From: Candidatus Thorarchaeota archaeon
GTDB taxonomy: Archaea; Asgardarchaeota; Thorarchaeia; Thorarchaeales; Thorarchaeaceae
Length of the DNA stretch: 34,644 bases
Assembly (NCBI GenBank): GCA_004524595.1
Contig: SDOA01000033.1
Coordinates: forward strand, 1 to 34,644
Reading direction: 5' to 3'
The translations under genes and the position numbers were made by a program. The notes under the pieces are model-generated. The model made no database searches, was not told where the DNA came from, and saw only the letters and a program-made list of their open reading frames with translations. Of this stretch, positions 31,985 through 34,644 are shown piece by piece; positions within the stretch are counted from its first letter, which is position 1, and every line of letters starts with the position of its first letter.

Positions 31985-32226
31985 TGTTGGGGGATGATTG
32001 AGTATTTTCAGGACTGATAATATGTAGATCTGAGAGGTGTGGCCAGGGACAGTAGAGCTCATGTGGTAGGAGGGGGGGAGTTATGTAATGAGGGCATGTT
32101 ACGAAAACGAGGCCCTACTTTACCACTGACCACATCTTTTAGTGTGTAATTTCTCCTATTAAGGATGTTGTATTGTGTAGCAAATAAAAAGAAAATTGCT
32201 TCTCCAACACACACTATTCCTGTGAT
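31985..32226. other. Intergenic region with nested inverted repeats
   Basis: No ORF was seen. It contains TGTGGCCAG (32038-32046) opposite CTGACCACA (32126-32134, one mismatch), inside these GTGGTA (32063-32068) opposite TACCAC (32121-32126, sharing one base), and AGGGC/GCCCT around a short A-rich loop (32091-32116). A run of seven G residues lies near 32072-32078. It could form a structured RNA of about 95 nt on either strand; neither strand has a convincing promoter. Confidence 0.3.
32182..32197 (-). terminator. U-rich terminator of the histidine kinase gene
   Basis: About 30 nt after the kinase stop codon the minus strand reads AATTTTCTTTTTATTTG. This is a U-rich tract of the kind that terminates archaeal RNA polymerase; no strong hairpin precedes it. 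Confidence 0.5.
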
Positions 32227-34644
32227 TTATTTGGGTATTAATAACTCGAATGTTGTAATACGAGTAGTTGCTAGTTCAAGATGCCAGTTATGTGCCTTGA
32301 CAATACGCTTGGCAATCGTCAATCCATAACCTTGTCCAGATTGACTGGTTGTAAATCCTTTGCTGAACAACTTTGGTCTAATTGAATCTGGAATTTCTTT
32401 TCCATCATTACTGATTAAAATACAGTAATTATTATTCATATTTTCTAGTCTTACTTCGATCTTTTCTGGCTGACCATGTTTGACTGCATTATCAAGAAGA
32501 TTCCTAAATATTTGAGCAACCTTCATCTCATCGCCTTTTATTCTTGGTAGTTTGTCTTGATGGTACTTGATTGATTCAGGAACTGTTGAGTTTGCTACAA
32601 ATCGAACAAGCGCATCCAGATCAATATCAGTGAGATCCTCCTCTACTATAAGACCTGCATCTGCTAAGGCTACAGAATGATCAAGTAGTTCACCAGTTCC
32701 TTTTAGCATTTGACGAAGTCGTCTTAAATGGCTGAAGTCATTCTCGTCTTCAACTAGTTCAATGAATCCGAGCATATTATGAAAGATATTCTTCAGATCA
32801 TGACTCATTGAGTGTGCAAACTCACTAAGTTCCTCTTTTTGCTTTCCCAACATCTCAAGAGCATGTTTCTGTTGTGTGATATCTGACATTACTCCCTCGA
32901 TGTACCCTTTTTCTTGCCAGAGTCGTAATGAGAATCTCATCCATAATTGTTTGTTATTTTTAGTAACAACAGGTAGTTCAATCACAAGATTCTGGACTTC
33001 ATTCAGAGTACTCTTCAGTCTATTCCAATCTTGAGAACTTGATAGGAAATCCTTGAAGAAGCATGAGCTATCAATGATTTCCATCCTGTTGTCATAGTTG
33101 AAGCTTCTCGCAAATTGATTATTACATTCAAGAATCATGCCATCAGAAATTCTAACCCTGAAGAGACCTATCAGTGCGTTATTATAAAGCTCTTTGTAGC
33201 TCTCTCTACTTTCCATCAGTGCTTGTTCTGCTAAGTATCGATCTGTGATATCCTGCACATGAATAATGAAACCTTGAAGATTTCTCTTTTTCCCGTAGTG
33301 AAGTGGTGAAAACACACAATCAAGATGCATCACACCTGATTTTGAGGTCTTATACAAATCATGAACTTGTATCTTTGAGAAATCAAATCTAGTCTGCAGT
33401 GTTGTTTGATTTCCTTGGCGGAGTTGTTCTTTTACAAACACTGGTATGTTAGGATCATCAAAGAGATTCAAACCAACGGCTTCTTCAAGAGATTTATGAC
33501 CAAAGAGATCAAGACTTGCTTTGTTCGCTCTAACCAACACACCATTAGAGTCGAAAAGTTGGATACAGATGGGTGACTCTTCAAAAATAGTACGAAACTT
33601 CTCTTCGTTTGCTCTTAGTGCGGCTTCTGTTCTCTCTCTATCAGTAATATCATTTGCATGCAGAACATACCCGATTGGTTCACCAACGGAGCTTTGGAGG
33701 GGTGATAAGACAACATCCATGAACACAATATCAGTTCGTGATGATTCTAAGATTCCTCGTTCAATAACATATTTAAAATCCCATTTGTACTTGAATCTGG
33801 AGACCTCACCATTTTTGACATTCTTAAGGACTACTTCAGGTAATCTTGAATTCTTAAATAAATTGAGACCTAGAAGATCTTCCTTTGTCTTTACTCCTAA
33901 CATTTCCAAAGCAGCAGGATTTCCATCTATCAATAATCCCTCAGCATTAAAGATACCAATCGCTCCTGGTGCATGTTCAAAAACACCCTGCCACCACTCC
34001 TCTCTTTCATTATGCAATTTATCGAGTAAAATTGATGATGAATCTATGCCCTCTCCTTCATTATTCACAATCTGAGCTGAACATAAGATAGCACTTACTT
34101 TTCCTTCATCGTCATGAAGTGCTGTGTCATAACACAAGATCTTTCTCTGGATTCCCCCTGATATCGTGATCTGAAAATTGCAATATGGTTCATCGTGGAT
34201 GTCTCCTCTTAGAATTGCCTTCAAATGTTCCTCTGCATCTTTCTGGTATTCTTTGGCTACAAAAGATTCCACCCAATTCTTACCAAGAACATCATTATCT
34301 TCGCACCCTAATAATTCACATCCTTTACGATTAATCAATGTCACATTGAATGACGTATCAAGTGCAAGTATCATTGTGCCAGCAAGATCAAGGTAGCGTT
34401 GTGCTTTGTCTCGTTCTTCTCGTAAGAGGGCTTCCTGTTGCTTATGTTCAGTAATATCTTGAACAGTCCCTATCATGCGTAGAGCTTTTCCATCCTCATC
34501 AAATGTCACTTCTCCTTCTTCATGGACAAAGCGCACACTACCATCAGGACGCACTATCCGATGATTAATACTATATGGGATTCTATCGTGAATTGCTGCA
34601 TTAACTGCTTCTTTTACGAACTCTCTATCATCAGGATGAACAGA
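32227..34644 (-). CDS. Multi-PAS sensor histidine kinase, 5' end outside window
   Basis: The frame is open to base 34644, so the N-terminus is missing; GTG 34554 lies within a PAS domain and is not the true start. About 805 residues are visible: the end of one PAS/PAC ('RIVRPDGSVRFVHEEGEV', 'GTVQDITEHK'), then four further PAS domains, then the kinase core. The core has the phospho-acceptor His in 'SMSHDLKNIFHNMLGF' (near 32800), the N box 'NLLDNAVKHGQP', and G boxes 'ISNDGKEIPD' and 'SGQGYGLTIAKRIV'. No membrane segment is seen in this part, so it may be a soluble multi-input kinase. No response regulator gene lies within the window. Confidence 0.88.
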   Translation of the reverse strand, partial: SVHPDDREFVKEAVNAAIHDRIPYSINHRIVRPDGSVRFVHEEGEVTFDEDGKALRMIGTVQDITEHKQQEALLREERDKAQRYLDLAGTMILALDTSFNVTLINRKGCELLGCEDNDVLGKNWVESFVAKEYQKDAEEHLKAILRGDIHDEPYCNFQITISGGIQRKILCYDTALHDDEGKVSAILCSAQIVNNEGEGIDSSSILLDKLHNEREEWWQGVFEHAPGAIGIFNAEGLLIDGNPAALEMLGVKTKEDLLGLNLFKNSRLPEVVLKNVKNGEVSRFKYKWDFKYVIERGILESSRTDIVFMDVVLSPLQSSVGEPIGYVLHANDITDRERTEAALRANEEKFRTIFEESPICIQLFDSNGVLVRANKASLDLFGHKSLEEAVGLNLFDDPNIPVFVKEQLRQGNQTTLQTRFDFSKIQVHDLYKTSKSGVMHLDCVFSPLHYGKKRNLQGFIIHVQDITDRYLAEQALMESRESYKELYNNALIGLFRVRISDGMILECNNQFARSFNYDNRMEIIDSSCFFKDFLSSSQDWNRLKSTLNEVQNLVIELPVVTKNNKQLWMRFSLRLWQEKGYIEGVMSDITQQKHALEMLGKQKEELSEFAHSMSHDLKNIFHNMLGFIELVEDENDFSHLRRLRQMLKGTGELLDHSVALADAGLIVEEDLTDIDLDALVRFVANSTVPESIKYHQDKLPRIKGDEMKVAQIFRNLLDNAVKHGQPEKIEVRLENMNNNYCILISNDGKEIPDSIRPKLFSKGFTTSQSGQGYGLTIAKRIVKAHNWHLELATTRITTFELLIPK

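Noticed and set aside
31985..32226. G-quadruplex at the run of seven G residues near 32072-32078
   Set aside because: There is only one long G-run; the neighbouring runs are too short or too far apart to supply four tracts.
33521..34075. 184-codon open frame on the plus strand
   Set aside because: It is antisense to three consecutive PAS domains of the histidine kinase; no recognisable protein features.
1..34644. CRISPR array, insertion sequence, integrase or phage module
   Set aside because: No spaced direct repeats, transposase or integrase motifs, or terminal inverted repeats flanking a gene were found anywhere.

Overview
The window reads as a stretch of an archaeal chromosome of moderate-to-low GC. 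Three things point to Archaea: (i) many start codons lie about 26 nt after a TATA-like octamer (leaderless or near-leaderless transcripts), while others carry a GGTGA or GGAGG Shine-Dalgarno box a fixed 5 nt before the start; (ii) the signal peptidase I is the Ser/His archaeal/ER type; (iii) secreted proteins are anchored by a single C-terminal membrane helix with a short basic tail. The gene mix would fit an Asgard archaeon (for example a Thorarchaeota-like lineage), but no eukaryotic signature protein, rRNA or tRNA is present, so that placement is a guess.

Layout. 1-5000: the 3' end of a Ca2+/cation antiporter, a small Sm-like protein, a membrane-anchored caspase/legumain-like peptidase, glycine C-acetyltransferase (kbl) with a clear hairpin/U-tract terminator, and a surface protein with seven SBBP beta-propeller blades. 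5200-13000: a polytopic exported protein, a winged-helix regulator divergent from an unrecognised 418-aa protein, then a two-gene operon of paralogous sensor-like proteins (signal peptide, lectin-like and CBM9-like ectodomain, one membrane helix, cytoplasmic winged helix). 13000-17800: unknown protein, pirin, a candidate structured RNA, a creatininase-family amidohydrolase, a GyrI-like ligand-binding protein, a DUF998 membrane protein and a GNAT acetyltransferase. 17800-22300: an orphan AAA+ ATPase and an envelope cluster (LemA, TPM-domain protein, signal peptidase I, unknown). 22300-26834: a co-oriented run of persulfide-dioxygenase/rhodanese fusion, gamma-glutamyltransferase and aspartate ammonia-lyase, which fits sulfur and amino-acid catabolism. 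26831-34644: Na+/phosphate cotransporter-PhoU fusion, NIF3-like protein, LURP-one-like protein, D-2-hydroxyacid dehydrogenase, a broken metallo-beta-lactamase gene, and a multi-PAS histidine kinase that runs off the right edge.

The genome is compact: two convergent gene pairs share a CTAG tetranucleotide in which both TAG stops overlap. I see no CRISPR array, insertion sequence, integrase or phage module. The most unusual items are the membrane-tethered winged-helix pair (9071-12942), the candidate ncRNA (about 14648-14743), the interleaved inverted repeats at 7666-7730, and the gene remnant junction near 31857.
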